DNA from: Loktanella atrilutea
Lineage (GTDB): Bacteria > Pseudomonadota > Alphaproteobacteria > Rhodobacterales > Rhodobacteraceae
Length of the DNA: 64,000 bases
NCBI RefSeq assembly: GCF_900128995.1
Contig: NZ_FQUE01000010.1
Coordinates: forward strand, 86,177-150,176
Direction of reading: 5' to 3'
Part shown: in pieces, positions 22,458-31,116 of the stretch
How the letters are laid out: each line of letters starts with the position of its first letter
How positions within the stretch are numbered: the stretch's first letter is position 1
Notes under the pieces: model-generated
Told to the model about the DNA's origin: nothing
The model's input: the letters and a program-made list of their open reading frames with translations, nothing else
Databases searched by the model: none
Translations under genes and position numbers: made by a program

Positions 22458-22940
22458 ATGTCCGTCACGCTGTTCCTTATCTTCCTCGCCGCGACCTTTG
22501 CCGCCGGTGCCACCGGCGCGCTTTTCCCCACCGGCGAATGGTACAAGCGCCTGAACAAGCCCGCGTGGACGCCGCCGAACTGGGCGTTCCCGATCATGTG
22601 GACCACGATCTACGTGCTGATTGCGATCGCGGGCGCGCGGGTGGCGCCGCTTGCGGGCAATCAATACGCGATGGGATTCTGGGCGGTCCAGATCGCGCTG
22701 AACGCGCTCTGGACGCCGGTCTTCTTCGGCCTGCGCCGCCTTGGGGCATCCCTGCCGGTCATGGCCTTCCTCTGGCTGGCGGTGCTGGGGGCCACCATCA
22801 CGCACTTCAGACTCGATTTCTGGGCCGGGCTCGCCTTCGTGCCCTACCTGGCCTGGGTCACGGTCGCCGGGGCGCTGAACTGGTCGGTCTGGCGCCTGAA
22901 CCCGCATCAGAAGCCGCTGGAAATCCACAAACTGCCGTAA
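22458..22940 (+). CDS. tspO: TspO/MBR family tryptophan-rich sensory protein
   Basis: TspO (160 residues) is a five-helix outer-membrane/mitochondrial-benzodiazepine-receptor homologue that binds porphyrins and, in Rhodobacter, acts negatively on photosynthesis gene expression in response to oxygen. The signature WTPPNWAFPIMWTTIYVLIA is present, with many tryptophans in the helices. The gene follows crtB as in other rhodobacteria and marks the end of the photosynthesis cluster here. Confidence 0.94.
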   Translation: MSVTLFLIFLAATFAAGATGALFPTGEWYKRLNKPAWTPPNWAFPIMWTTIYVLIAIAGARVAPLAGNQYAMGFWAVQIALNALWTPVFFGLRRLGASLPVMAFLWLAVLGATITHFRLDFWAGLAFVPYLAWVTVAGALNWSVWRLNPHQKPLEIHKLP

Positions 22941-22981
22941 GGCGGCTTGAAGCGGGCGTGCCTTTGGTGTCACGTTCGCCC

Positions 22982-24781
22982 ATGTCGCATCCCATCCCCA
23001 CCTGGGCCGAAACCGCCCCCCGCCTCGTCGCCGTCGCCGCCGGTCGTGACGCAGCCGACCTCGTCGTCCGCAACATCCGCCTCGTCAACGTCCAAAGTCG
23101 AGAGATCCTCGACGGCTGGCAGGTCGCCGTGGCCGCTGGGCGCTTTGCCTACGTCGGCCCCGACGCCACCCATTGCATCGGCGCGGAGACGCAAGTCATC
23201 GACGGTCGGGGCCGCTATCTGATCCCCGGCCTCTGCGACGCACACATGCACATCGAAAGCGGGATGCTGACCCCGGCGGAGTTCGCCGCTGCCGTGATCC
23301 CCCACGGCACGACCAGCATGTTTACCGACCCGCACGAGATCGCCAATGTGCTGGGCCTCGCCGGCGTGCGGATGATGCACGACGAGGCACTGATGCAGCC
23401 CGTCAACATCTTTACCCAGATGCCGTCCTGCGCCCCCTCCGCGCCGGGACTGGAGACGACGGGTTACGAGATCACCGCCGCGGACGTGGCCGAGGCCATG
23501 CAATGGCCCGGCATCATCGGTCTGGGCGAGATGATGAACTTTCCCGGCGTCATCAATGGCGACGCGCAGATGCTGGCAGAGATGGCGGCAACCATGTGCG
23601 CCGGCAAGACCGTGGGCGGCCACTACGCCAGCCCCGACAAAGGCATCCCCTTCCACGCCTATGCCGCCGGCGGCGCCGCCGACGATCACGAAGGCACCGC
23701 CGAAGCCGACGCCGTGGCCCGCGTGCGGCAGGGCATGCGCTCCATGATGCGCCTCGGGTCGGCATGGTACGACGTCGAAAGCCAGATCGCCGCCGTCACA
23801 AAGCGCGGCCTCGATCCGCGGAACTTCATCCTCTGCACCGACGACTGCATGGCCGGCACGCTGGTCAACGACGGCCACATGAACCGCGTTGTCCGCCACG
23901 CGATCAGTTGCGGCTGCGACCCGGTGGTGGCGCTGCAGATGGCGACGATCAACACCGCGACGCACTTCGGGCTGGAACGCGAACTGGGTAGCATCGCGCC
24001 GGGACGCCGCGCCGACATGATCCTGACATCCGACCTGACCACACTGCCCATCGAGCATGTGATCGCGCGGGGACGGACGGTGGCAAAGGACGGACAGATC
24101 ACGGTGGACTGCCCGCACTACGACTGGCCCGATACCGCACGGGCGACGGTGCACCTTGGCAAGGCGCTGGACGCCGACGCCTTCGCCGTCAAGGCGCCCC
24201 ACGGCGCCAATGCCGTCACTGCCAAGGTGATCGGCGTCGTGGAAAATCAGGCCCCGACGAAAGCGCTGACCTTCGAACTGCCCGTGACCGAAGGCCGCGT
24301 GCAGGCAAGCGGCGAGGTCTGTCAGATCGCCCTCGTCGAACGCCACCGCGGCACCGGGGGTGTCACCAACGGCTTCGTCTCGGGCTTCGGCTACACGGGC
24401 GACATGGCCATCGCCTCGACCGTTGCGCACGACAGCCACCACATGATCGTCGTCGGCACCGACCGGGACTGCATGGCGCAGGCCGCGAACCGGTTGCAAG
24501 AGGTCGGCGGCGGCATCACCGTCTGGAAGGACGAGGCAGAGATCGCCCTCGTCCGCCTGCCCATCGCCGGCCTGATGTCCGACCGCCCGGCGGCCGAGGT
24601 CGCCGCCGACGCCGAGGCGATGGTCGCCGCCATGGCCGCCTGCGGATGCACCCTCAACAACGCCTACATGCAGCATTCCCTGCTGGCCCTCGTCGTGATC
24701 CCGGAACTGCGGATCAGCGACCTCGGGCTGGTGGACGTCACCGCATTCCAGCTCACCCCGCTGTTCGAGGGCCAGCCATGA
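22982..24781 (+). CDS. ade: Adenine deaminase
   Basis: Ade converts adenine to hypoxanthine and ammonia. The 599-residue amidohydrolase has the metal motif DAHMHIESGMLTP and the second-shell DPHEIANVLG typical of the family, plus the C-terminal adenine-deaminase domain (VAHDSHHMIVVG). The frame is open far upstream into tspO; the ATG at 22982 is chosen from the family N-terminus, though no strong ribosome-binding site is seen. The stop overlaps the amn start by four bases. Confidence 0.92.
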   Translation: MSHPIPTWAETAPRLVAVAAGRDAADLVVRNIRLVNVQSREILDGWQVAVAAGRFAYVGPDATHCIGAETQVIDGRGRYLIPGLCDAHMHIESGMLTPAEFAAAVIPHGTTSMFTDPHEIANVLGLAGVRMMHDEALMQPVNIFTQMPSCAPSAPGLETTGYEITAADVAEAMQWPGIIGLGEMMNFPGVINGDAQMLAEMAATMCAGKTVGGHYASPDKGIPFHAYAAGGAADDHEGTAEADAVARVRQGMRSMMRLGSAWYDVESQIAAVTKRGLDPRNFILCTDDCMAGTLVNDGHMNRVVRHAISCGCDPVVALQMATINTATHFGLERELGSIAPGRRADMILTSDLTTLPIEHVIARGRTVAKDGQITVDCPHYDWPDTARATVHLGKALDADAFAVKAPHGANAVTAKVIGVVENQAPTKALTFELPVTEGRVQASGEVCQIALVERHRGTGGVTNGFVSGFGYTGDMAIASTVAHDSHHMIVVGTDRDCMAQAANRLQEVGGGITVWKDEAEIALVRLPIAGLMSDRPAAEVAADAEAMVAAMAACGCTLNNAYMQHSLLALVVIPELRISDLGLVDVTAFQLTPLFEGQP

Positions 24782-26253
24782 CCGACATCCGCCCCCTGCG
24801 CTGCCCAGACGTGCCCGCACCCGAAGCCTTCGACGATGCCGCCGCCGCGGTCGCGCGCCTGTGCGACCTCTACGATGCGGCCACGGCCTTTCTGACCGAC
24901 CATTTCAGCGAGGTGCTGCGCACCGGCAGGTCCGACGCCAGCTATCGCGCCTATTACCCCGAGGTCCGGCTGACCACGACCAGCCATGCGCCGACCGACA
25001 GCCGCCTGTCCTTTGGCCACGTCCCGCAGCCCGGCACCTATTCCACCACGGTCACCCGGCCCGATCTCTTTCGCCACTATCTCGAACAGCAGATCGGCCT
25101 GCTGATGCAGAACCACCGGGTGCCGGTGACGATCGGCGCCTCCACCACGCCGATGCCGGTGCATTTCGCCGTGGCGAACGACGCCACCGTCACCGTTCCG
25201 CAGGACGGCGCCGCCGATTTCCACCTGCGCGACATCTTCGACGTGCCGGACCTGTCGACCACCCACGACGACATCGTCAACGGCCACGGCTTTCTCTATC
25301 CCGACGGCGCCGCACCGCTCGCCCCCTTCACCGCGCAGCGGGTGGACTACTCCCTGGCGCGGCTGTCGCACTACACAGCGACCGACGCCGCGCATTTCCA
25401 GAACCACGTCCTCTTCACCAACTACCAGTTCTATATCGAGGAGTTCGAGGTCTTCGCCCGCGCCATGCTGGCCGACCCCGACAGCGGCTATACCGCCTTC
25501 GTCGGGCCGGGCAATCAGGTCATCACCGATGCGGACGCGCCGATGCACACGCCGGCAAAGCTGCCGCAGATGCCGACCTACCACCTGAAGCGCGAACAGG
25601 GCGCCGGGATCACGCTGGTCAACATCGGCGTCGGACCCAGCAACGCCAAGACCGCCACCGACCACATCGCCGTCCTGCGCCCCCACGCCTGGCTGATGGT
25701 CGGCCATTGCGCTGGCCTGCGCAATTCCCAGCGCCTCGGCGATTTCGTCCTCGCGCACGCCTACCTGCGAGAGGACCACGTCCTTGACGACGACCTGCCG
25801 GTCTGGGTGCCGATCCCGGCGCTTGCCGAAATCCAGATCGCTCTCGAGGACGCGGTCGAGGCCGTGACCCGTCTGGAGGGCTACGAGCTCAAGCGCATCA
25901 TGCGCACCGGCACCGTCGCCACCATCGACAACCGCAACTGGGAACTGCGCGACCACTCCGGCCCGGTGCAACGCCTGTCGCAGTCCCGCGCCGTGGCGCT
26001 CGACATGGAAAGCGCCACCATCGCCGCCAACGGCTTCCGCTTCCGCGTGCCCTACGGCACGCTCCTCTGCGTCAGCGACAAGCCCTTGCACGGAGAGCTG
26101 AAATTGCCGGGCATGGCCTCTGATTTCTATCGCAGTCAGGTCGCGAACCACTTGATGATCGGCATCCGCGCGATGGAGGCGTTGCGCGAAATGCCGCTGG
26201 AACGCATCCACAGCCGCAAATTGCGTAGCTTTGAAGAGACAGCTTTCCTGTGA
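24778..26253 (+). CDS. amn: AMP nucleosidase
   Basis: Amn splits AMP into adenine and ribose 5-phosphate. The 491-residue protein has an N-terminal regulatory domain and a C-terminal phosphorylase-like domain (VGHCAGLRNSQRLGDFVLAHAYLRED; LDMESATIAANGFRFRVPYGTLLCVSD). It overlaps ade by four bases (ATGA). Together the pair would take AMP to hypoxanthine. Confidence 0.93.
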   Translation: MTDIRPLRCPDVPAPEAFDDAAAAVARLCDLYDAATAFLTDHFSEVLRTGRSDASYRAYYPEVRLTTTSHAPTDSRLSFGHVPQPGTYSTTVTRPDLFRHYLEQQIGLLMQNHRVPVTIGASTTPMPVHFAVANDATVTVPQDGAADFHLRDIFDVPDLSTTHDDIVNGHGFLYPDGAAPLAPFTAQRVDYSLARLSHYTATDAAHFQNHVLFTNYQFYIEEFEVFARAMLADPDSGYTAFVGPGNQVITDADAPMHTPAKLPQMPTYHLKREQGAGITLVNIGVGPSNAKTATDHIAVLRPHAWLMVGHCAGLRNSQRLGDFVLAHAYLREDHVLDDDLPVWVPIPALAEIQIALEDAVEAVTRLEGYELKRIMRTGTVATIDNRNWELRDHSGPVQRLSQSRAVALDMESATIAANGFRFRVPYGTLLCVSDKPLHGELKLPGMASDFYRSQVANHLMIGIRAMEALREMPLERIHSRKLRSFEETAFL

Positions 26254-26259
26254 ACCCCG

Positions 26260-26275
26260 AAAAACAGGTGTTTTT
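26260..26275 (+). terminator. AT-stem hairpin after amn
   Basis: AAAAAC-AGGT-GTTTTT begins seven bases after the amn stop. It has a weak A-T stem, so terminator function is uncertain. Confidence 0.35.
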
Positions 26276-26309
26276 GCACGATTTGGGGCTTGCGCGACCT
26301 CGCAAAGCG

Positions 26310-26338
26310 TTGTGGTGTCACGCAACATGACGTTAAAT
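26310..26338 (+). promoter_or_regulatory. Promoter of the HU gene
   Basis: TTGTGG and TTAAAT are separated by 17 bases. The predicted start lies about 45 bases before the HU ATG. Confidence 0.55.
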
Positions 26339-26390
26339 GACCGACAATCGGCCCCATAGACGGGGCGCCACCTTCAGGGAGACACGACCA

Positions 26391-26681
26391 ATGGCAACCA
26401 AACCGATGACCAAGGCAGCACTCGTCACGGCGCTGGCCGAAAAGACCGGCATGGACAAGAAGTCCGCAGGCGCCGCGCTGGACGCAGTGACCGAGATCAT
26501 CACGGACGAAGTGTCCGGCGGCGGCGCAGTGACCCTGCCGGGCGTCGGCAAGATCTACTGCCGCGAGCGTCCCGAGCGGATGGTGCGCAACCCCGCCACG
26601 GGCGAGCAGATGAAGAAGGACGCCGACAAGGTCGTCAAGATGACGATCGCCAAGGCGCTGAAGGACAGCGTGAACGGCTGA
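26391..26681 (+). CDS. hup: HU-family DNA-binding protein
   Basis: HU is a small nucleoid protein that bends and compacts DNA. The 96-residue product shows the family plan: MTKAALVTALAEKTG N-terminal helix, beta-arm region GVGKIYCRERPERMVRNPATGE, and a basic C-terminal helix. The ATG at 26391 follows AGGGAG. It is monocistronic, with its own promoter and terminator. Confidence 0.93.
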   Translation: MATKPMTKAALVTALAEKTGMDKKSAGAALDAVTEIITDEVSGGGAVTLPGVGKIYCRERPERMVRNPATGEQMKKDADKVVKMTIAKALKDSVNG

Positions 26682-26708
26682 TCTTGCATCTTGCAGGGAA
26701 TAGGGAAA

Positions 26709-26734
26709 GGGTCGCCGCGGGCGGCCCTTTTTTT
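26709..26734 (+). terminator. Rho-independent terminator of HU
   Basis: GGGTCGCC-GCG-GGCGGCCC forms a stem followed directly by seven T residues. Confidence 0.9.
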
Positions 26735-26745
26735 ATCGAGGTGAT

Positions 26746-27621
26746 ATGGATTTCAAGGCTTTGTTCATGGGCTTCGCCTTCGCGGCGATGTGGTCCTCGG
26801 CCTTCACCTCGGCCCATGTCATCGTGGAATACGCGCCGCCCTTGACGGCGCTTTCGCTGCGGTTCCTGATCTCGGGCCTGCTGGGCTGCGCCATCGCGCT
26901 GGCGCTGGGCCAGTCGTTCCGCCTGACCCGCCGCCAGTGGACCGGGGTGCTCGTCTTCGGGCTCTGCCAGAACGCGCTTTACCTCGGGTTGAACTTCATC
27001 GCGATGCAGACGGTGCAGGCCTCTCTGGCCGCGATCATCGCCTCGACCATGCCGCTGCTGGTGGCGCTGTCCGGCTGGCTGCTCTTCGGCACGAAGGTGC
27101 GGCCTCTGGGTGTCGCGGGCCTCGTGGCCGGTGTCGTGGGTGTGACGCTCATCATGGGCGCGCGGCTGACCGGGGGCACCGATGTCGCGGGGCTTCTGCT
27201 GCTGATCGTGGGCGTCGTGGCGCTGACGGCGGCGACGCTTGCGGTCATGGGGGCCTCGTCGGGGGGCAACGTGCTGGCCATCGTGGGCCTGCAGCTGCTG
27301 GTGGGCTCCGTCCTGACCGCGATACCGGCCGTGCTGACCGAACCCTTCGTCGTGGACTGGAACGCCCACCTGATCATCGCCTTCTTTTACACGACGTTGG
27401 TCCCCGGTCTGGCAGCGACATGGGTCTGGTTCCTCTTGGTCGGCCGGATCGGCGCCGTCCGCGCCAGCACCTTCCACTTCCTGAACCCGTTCCTCGGCGT
27501 GCTCATCGCCGCCGGCTTTCTGGGGGAAAGGATCGGTCCGCTGGACGTCGTCGGCGTGATCGTCATCGCCGGCGGCATCCTCGCCGTGCAACTCAGCAAG
27601 CAGGTTGCCCCATCACCCTAA
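26746..27621 (+). CDS. EamA/DMT-family transporter
   Basis: This 291-residue inner-membrane protein has ten predicted helices in two EamA repeats (for example ALSLRFLISGLLGCAIALAL and VRASTFHFLNPFLGVLIAA). Family members export amino acids or other metabolites, but the substrate cannot be told from sequence. The ATG follows GAGGTGAT and is 12 bases after the HU terminator. Neighbours give no functional hint. Confidence 0.88.
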   Translation: MDFKALFMGFAFAAMWSSAFTSAHVIVEYAPPLTALSLRFLISGLLGCAIALALGQSFRLTRRQWTGVLVFGLCQNALYLGLNFIAMQTVQASLAAIIASTMPLLVALSGWLLFGTKVRPLGVAGLVAGVVGVTLIMGARLTGGTDVAGLLLLIVGVVALTAATLAVMGASSGGNVLAIVGLQLLVGSVLTAIPAVLTEPFVVDWNAHLIIAFFYTTLVPGLAATWVWFLLVGRIGAVRASTFHFLNPFLGVLIAAGFLGERIGPLDVVGVIVIAGGILAVQLSKQVAPSP

Positions 27622-27645
27622 CGTGATCTATATTTGAACGGCAAT

Positions 27646-27670
27646 GGAACCAGTCCCGCAATGGACGGTT
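27646..27670 (+). promoter_or_regulatory. GGAAC-N16-GGTT promoter-like site before the 24-residue peptide
   Basis: The site matches the EcfG-type stress-promoter pattern except for the first base of the -10 element. It lies 30 bases before the start codon. See the similar sites at 45.9, 50.6 and 54.6 kb. Confidence 0.4.
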
Positions 27671-27699
27671 AACCTTGCGCAAACAGGGAAGGTTTCGTC

Positions 27700-27774
27700 A
27701 TGCGCAGCGTTATTTACATCATCGGTCTCGTCGTCGTGGTCATTTTCGTTCTGAAGATCGCCGGCGTCTACTAA
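27700..27774 (+). CDS. 24-residue single-helix membrane peptide
   Basis: The peptide begins MRSVIYIIGLVVVVIFVLKI and ends AGVY: one hydrophobic helix with an arginine near the start and a lysine near the end. AGGGAAGG lies eight bases before the ATG, and a strong terminator follows the stop, so it has a complete gene structure despite its length. Its function is unknown. Similar small membrane peptides are known in rhodobacteria, but I cannot assign a family. Confidence 0.65.
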   Translation: MRSVIYIIGLVVVVIFVLKIAGVY

Positions 27775-27798
27775 AACGACGACCGTTCAAGGTGTAGT

Positions 27799-27834
27799 GG
27801 CCGCGCCGATCCAACCCGATCGCGCGGCCTTTTT
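27799..27834 (+). terminator. Terminator between the small peptide gene and arsR-type gene
   Basis: GGCCGCGC with inner GATC arms pairs with GATCGCGCGGCC and is followed by TTTTT. It separates two convergent genes. Confidence 0.85.
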
Positions 27835-28160
27835 CATGGACCCAGCTTCTGATCATGCAGAAACGCCTCGAACGCATCCAGATCCATGCCTGCGATCTGG
27901 CCGAAGGCCTGCATCCACACGGCGGCATCGCGCAGGGCATCGGGCTCCAGCTTGCACCACTTCACCCGCCCCCGCTTTTCCTGCGATATGAGCCCGGCCG
28001 CCGTCAGCACGCCAAGGTGCTTCGAAATGGCGGCCAGCGACATCCGGAAAGGTTCGGCCACGTCCGTCACTGCCATGTCGTCTTCCAGCAGCATCGACAG
28101 GATCGCCCGACGGGTCGGATCCGCAAGGGCGGAAAAGGTGCTGTCCAGATCGGATGTCAT
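27834..28160 (-). CDS. ArsR-family winged-helix repressor
   Basis: This 108-residue protein resembles the ArsR branch that is often paired with AHSA1/SRPBCC proteins: LADPTRRAILSMLLEDDMAVTDVA followed by recognition helix SLAAISKHLGVLTAAGLI. It has no cysteine cluster of the metal-sensing type. The ATG at 28160 coincides with the predicted transcription start, so the mRNA may be leaderless; an in-frame TTG lies 15 bases upstream. No SRPBCC partner is adjacent. A perfect inverted repeat upstream is its likely operator. Confidence 0.85.
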   Translation of the reverse strand: MTSDLDSTFSALADPTRRAILSMLLEDDMAVTDVAEPFRMSLAAISKHLGVLTAAGLISQEKRGRVKWCKLEPDALRDAAVWMQAFGQIAGMDLDAFEAFLHDQKLGP

Positions 28161-28165
28161 CGGTC

Positions 28166-28206
28166 CATTAGGCAACAGGTCGATGAAACGTCAACCAAAC
28201 GGTTGA
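28166..28206 (-). promoter_or_regulatory. arsR promoter with overlapping palindromic operator
   Basis: A perfect palindrome, TCAACC-AAAC-GGTTGA (28191-28206), overlaps a minus-strand TTGACG. Sixteen bases further lies CCTAAT, at 28167-28172. The geometry fits autorepression. Confidence 0.6.
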
Positions 28207-28308
28207 ATGACAAGAGGCCGATCGCAGGTGTCAAAACGCGCGCCAGCAGGTCATACCACCAGTAAATTCCACAACTAAATCAGCGCCATAGCATCTCGCC
28301 ACCCCTGC

Positions 28309-28337
28309 TTGACTCGCAGCCCCGTGCCGCATAGACC
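28309..28337 (+). promoter_or_regulatory. Promoter of the F0 ATP synthase operon
   Basis: TTGACT and TAGACC are separated by 17 bases. They lie about 30 bases upstream of the atpI GTG start. Confidence 0.65.
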
Positions 28338-28367
28338 CTCCAGAGTTATTTACGGGGCCTTCACCAC

Positions 28368-28724
28368 GTGTCAGACCGCCCGGACCCAGACGATCCCGCC
28401 GCCCGCATGAGGGCGCTCGAGGAAAAGCTGGCCGCCCGCAGGCAGACGACGCAGGGCGATGCCCCGAAGGACGGTCACTATCAGGGTCAGCTGGCCTGGC
28501 GCATGGTGATCGAGCTTGTGGCCGGTCTCGGGATCGGTTTCGGCATCGGATACAGTCTGGACCGGGTCCTTGGGACCCTTCCGATCTTTCTGGTGCTGTT
28601 CGTCTTTCTGGGCCTCGCGGCCGGTGTGAAAACCATGCTGCGGTCGGCCCAAGAGGTGCAGAGACAACAGATGGCGGGCCAGGATGGGCCGACCGCCAGG
28701 AACGAGGGTGACAGACGTGGCTAG
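28368..28724 (+). CDS. atpI: F0F1 ATP synthase assembly protein AtpI
   Basis: AtpI (118 residues) assists assembly of the c-ring and is usually the first gene of the alphaproteobacterial F0 operon. It has two membrane helices ([20 protein letters not shown] and [18 protein letters not shown]). It begins with GTG at 28368; an internal ATG at 28407 is an alternative. Its 3' end overlaps the atpB GTG start. Confidence 0.88.
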   Translation: MSDRPDPDDPAARMRALEEKLAARRQTTQGDAPKDGHYQGQLAWRMVIELVAGLGIGFGIGYSLDRVLGTLPIFLVLFVFLGLAAGVKTMLRSAQEVQRQQMAGQDGPTARNEGDRRG

Positions 28725-29604
28725 TCATACGGCAACCGAAACGACAGACGCAGCGACCCACGGTGCGGGCGAAGCCGTGATGCACGCCGACGCCGTCGGC
28801 GCCGGTGATGCAGCGGCCGACGGTGCGGCGGCCGGCCACGATGCCGGCGGCCTCGTGTTCCACCCGCTCGACCAGTTCCTCGTCCGGCCGATCTTCGGCG
28901 AGGGCGGCATCTTTCACCCGACGATGCCCGTCCCCGAAATCCACTGGTACACGCCGACCAACGTGACGCTCTGGCTCGCCCTTGCCGTCTTGTGCGTCGT
29001 GCTGCTTTTCGTCGTCGGCTCCCGCGGTCGCGCCACGGTGCCGACCCGCACGCAATCGGTGGCGGAACTGTTCTACGGCTTCACCCACAAGATGGTCGAA
29101 GACGTCTGCGGCAAGGAGGGGCTGAAATACTTCCCCTACATCATGACGATCTTCGTCTTCATCCTTTTCGCTAACTTCCTCGGCCTGCTGCCGATGTCCT
29201 TCGCCACCACCAGCCACATCGCCGTCACTGCGATCCTCGGCTTCGGCGTCTTCTTCGCCGTGACGATCCTCGGCTTCGTGCTGCATGGCGCATCGTTCCT
29301 GAAGCTTTTCTGGATGACGGATGCCCCGCTGATCCTGCGCCCCGTCATCGCGGTGATCGAGCTGATCTCGTACTTCGTGCGTCCGGTCAGCCACTCCGTC
29401 CGTCTGGCGGGCAACATCATGGCCGGTCACGCCGTGATCAAGGTCTTCGCGGGCTTCGCCGCGATCGCCCTGATCAGCCCGGTGTCGATCCTCGCGATCA
29501 CCGCCATCTACGGGCTCGAGGTGCTGGTCGCCGGCATCCAGGCCTACGTCTTCGCAATTCTGACCTGCGTGTATCTGAAAGATGCGCTGCATCCCGCACA
29601 CTAG
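28717..29604 (+). CDS. atpB: ATP synthase F0 subunit a, with long Ala/Asp/His-rich N-terminus
   Basis: Subunit a forms the proton half-channels against the c-ring. The essential arginine region [15 protein letters not shown] and the last-helix block are intact. The family core begins at about residue 49 ([13 protein letters not shown]); before it lies a roughly 45-residue low-complexity Ala/Asp/Gly/His segment absent from well-studied relatives. The GTG at 28717 is chosen for the GAGGG eight bases upstream and overlap with atpI; starts at 28684 (ATG) or an internal ATG (28780) are possible. Confidence 0.9.
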   Translation: MASHTATETTDAATHGAGEAVMHADAVGAGDAAADGAAAGHDAGGLVFHPLDQFLVRPIFGEGGIFHPTMPVPEIHWYTPTNVTLWLALAVLCVVLLFVVGSRGRATVPTRTQSVAELFYGFTHKMVEDVCGKEGLKYFPYIMTIFVFILFANFLGLLPMSFATTSHIAVTAILGFGVFFAVTILGFVLHGASFLKLFWMTDAPLILRPVIAVIELISYFVRPVSHSVRLAGNIMAGHAVIKVFAGFAAIALISPVSILAITAIYGLEVLVAGIQAYVFAILTCVYLKDALHPAH

Positions 29605-29651
29605 GGTCCGTTTCCTCACCATCCCTCAAATTCCATCGTAAGGAGAAAATC

Positions 29652-29888
29652 ATGGAAGGCGATATCGCAAACATGGGTCAGTTCATCGGTGCCGGTCTGG
29701 CTGGCATCGGTTCGGGTGCAGCCGCCATCGGCGTCGGCACCGTGGCAGGTAACTTCCTGGCTGGCGCACTGCGCAACCCCTCTGCCGCCGCTTCGCAAAC
29801 CGCGACGCTGTTCATCGGCCTGGCCTTCGCAGAAGCTCTGGGGATCTTCTCGTTCCTCGTCGCTCTGCTGCTGATGTTCGCAGTCTAA
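29652..29888 (+). CDS. atpE: ATP synthase F0 subunit c
   Basis: Subunit c (78 residues) forms the proton-driven ring. Two helices flank the polar loop ALRNPSAA; the ion-binding carboxylate is Glu61 in [24 protein letters not shown] gives a strong ribosome-binding site, fitting the need for many copies per enzyme. A 12-base-pair hairpin follows the stop. Confidence 0.97.
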   Translation: MEGDIANMGQFIGAGLAGIGSGAAAIGVGTVAGNFLAGALRNPSAAASQTATLFIGLAFAEALGIFSFLVALLLMFAV

Positions 29889-29912
29889 GACCGCACGACA
29901 TCCTTACGACTT

Positions 29913-29940
29913 TCCGGTGCGGGGCAGCCCCCGCACCGGA
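29913..29940 (+). promoter_or_regulatory. Intercistronic 12-bp hairpin after atpE
   Basis: TCCGGTGCGGGG and CCCCGCACCGGA form a perfect stem with a four-base loop, and no T-run follows. It may stabilise the upstream atpE message or reduce read-through into the b' and b genes. Confidence 0.75.
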
Positions 29941-29972
29941 CGGTTGAAACGAAACGGTAACCGGGGACCAAG

Positions 29973-30497
29973 ATGGCAACTGAGAACGTCGTCGCTACGG
30001 AAGTCGAAAGCGGAATGCCGCAGCTCGATTTCTCGACATTTCCGAACCAGATCTTCTGGCTTCTGATCGCGCTTGTCGTGATCTATCTGGTCCTGTCCCG
30101 GGTCGCCCTGCCGCGCATCAGCGGTGTTCTGGCGGAACGGTCCGGTACCATCTCCAACGATCTTGCCGCCGCAGAGGACTACAAGCTGCGCGCGACCGAG
30201 GCAGAGGCGGTCTACGAAAAGGCCCTTGCCGACGCCCGCACCGAATCCAACCGGATCGCCGATCAGGCCCGTGCCGACGCGCAGGCCGAACTGGACGCCG
30301 CCCTTGCAGAGGCCGACGCCCGGATCGCGGCCCAGACCGCAGAGGCAGAGGCCAGCATCGCCGAGATCCGTGCCAGTGCCACCGAGAACGTCGCCATCGT
30401 GGCGAAGGATGTGGCAGAGGCACTCGTCGCCGCGATGGGGTCCACCGCCGATCAGGCGACCATCGACGCCGCCGTCAACGACCGGATGAAGGGTTAA
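29973..30497 (+). CDS. atpF': ATP synthase F0 subunit b'
   Basis: The b' subunit pairs with b as the peripheral stalk in phototrophic and alphaproteobacterial enzymes. The 174-residue product has one N-terminal membrane helix ([20 protein letters not shown]) followed by a long Ala/Glu-rich coiled coil. GGGGACCAAG precedes the ATG. It ends three bases before atpF. Confidence 0.93.
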   Translation: MATENVVATEVESGMPQLDFSTFPNQIFWLLIALVVIYLVLSRVALPRISGVLAERSGTISNDLAAAEDYKLRATEAEAVYEKALADARTESNRIADQARADAQAELDAALAEADARIAAQTAEAEASIAEIRASATENVAIVAKDVAEALVAAMGSTADQATIDAAVNDRMKG

Positions 30498-30500
30498 GCC

Positions 30501-31058
30501 ATGCGTTATCTGATGATCCCGCTCTTCGCCGTTCTGGCCTCGCCCGCGATGGCGGCCACCGGGCCCTTCGTCTCGCTGCACAACACGAACTTCATCGTGC
30601 TGCTGGCTTTCCTGCTCTTCGTCGGCATCCTGCTCTTCATGAAGGTGCCTTCCAAGATCGGAGAGATGCTGGACAAGCGCGCCGACGGCATCCGCGCCGA
30701 TCTGGACGAGGCCCGCGCCCTGCGCGAAGAAGCCCAGTCCCTGCTGGCGTCCTACGAGCGCAAGCAGAAAGAGATGCAGGAGCAGGCCGACCGCATCGTC
30801 GCCAACGCCCGCACAGAGGCAGAGCGTTCCGCGCAGGCTTCCAAGGACGACATCGCGGCCTCCATCGCCCGGCGTCTCGCCAGCGCGGAAGAGCAGCTTG
30901 AAAGCGCCCGCGCCGCTGCCGTCAAGGATGTGCAGAATCGCGCCGTGACCGTTGCCGTGGCCGCCGCCAAGGACGTGATCGCCAAGCAGATGGATGCCGG
31001 ACGGTCCAACGCGCTGATCGACGAGTCGATCGCCACGGTCAAAGCCAAGATGCACTGA
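30501..31058 (+). CDS. atpF: ATP synthase F0 subunit b
   Basis: Subunit b (185 residues) is the second peripheral-stalk chain. A short hydrophobic leader-like start (MRYLMIPLFAVLASPAMAA) precedes the membrane helix FIVLLAFLLFVGILLFMKV, followed by a charged coiled coil. It is the last gene of the F0 operon; F1 genes are elsewhere, as usual in this group. Confidence 0.93.
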   Translation: MRYLMIPLFAVLASPAMAATGPFVSLHNTNFIVLLAFLLFVGILLFMKVPSKIGEMLDKRADGIRADLDEARALREEAQSLLASYERKQKEMQEQADRIVANARTEAERSAQASKDDIAASIARRLASAEEQLESARAAAVKDVQNRAVTVAVAAAKDVIAKQMDAGRSNALIDESIATVKAKMH

Positions 31059-31085
31059 CACCGACCACACGGTCGACGATTTATA

Positions 31086-31112
31086 GGGCCCCGGCATCTG
31101 TCGGGGCCTTTT
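31086..31112 (+). terminator. Terminator of the atp operon
   Basis: GGCCCCG and CGGGGCC arms around an eight-base loop are followed by TTTT. It lies just before the end of the convergent regulator gene. Confidence 0.85.
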
Positions 31113-31116
31113 GCCA

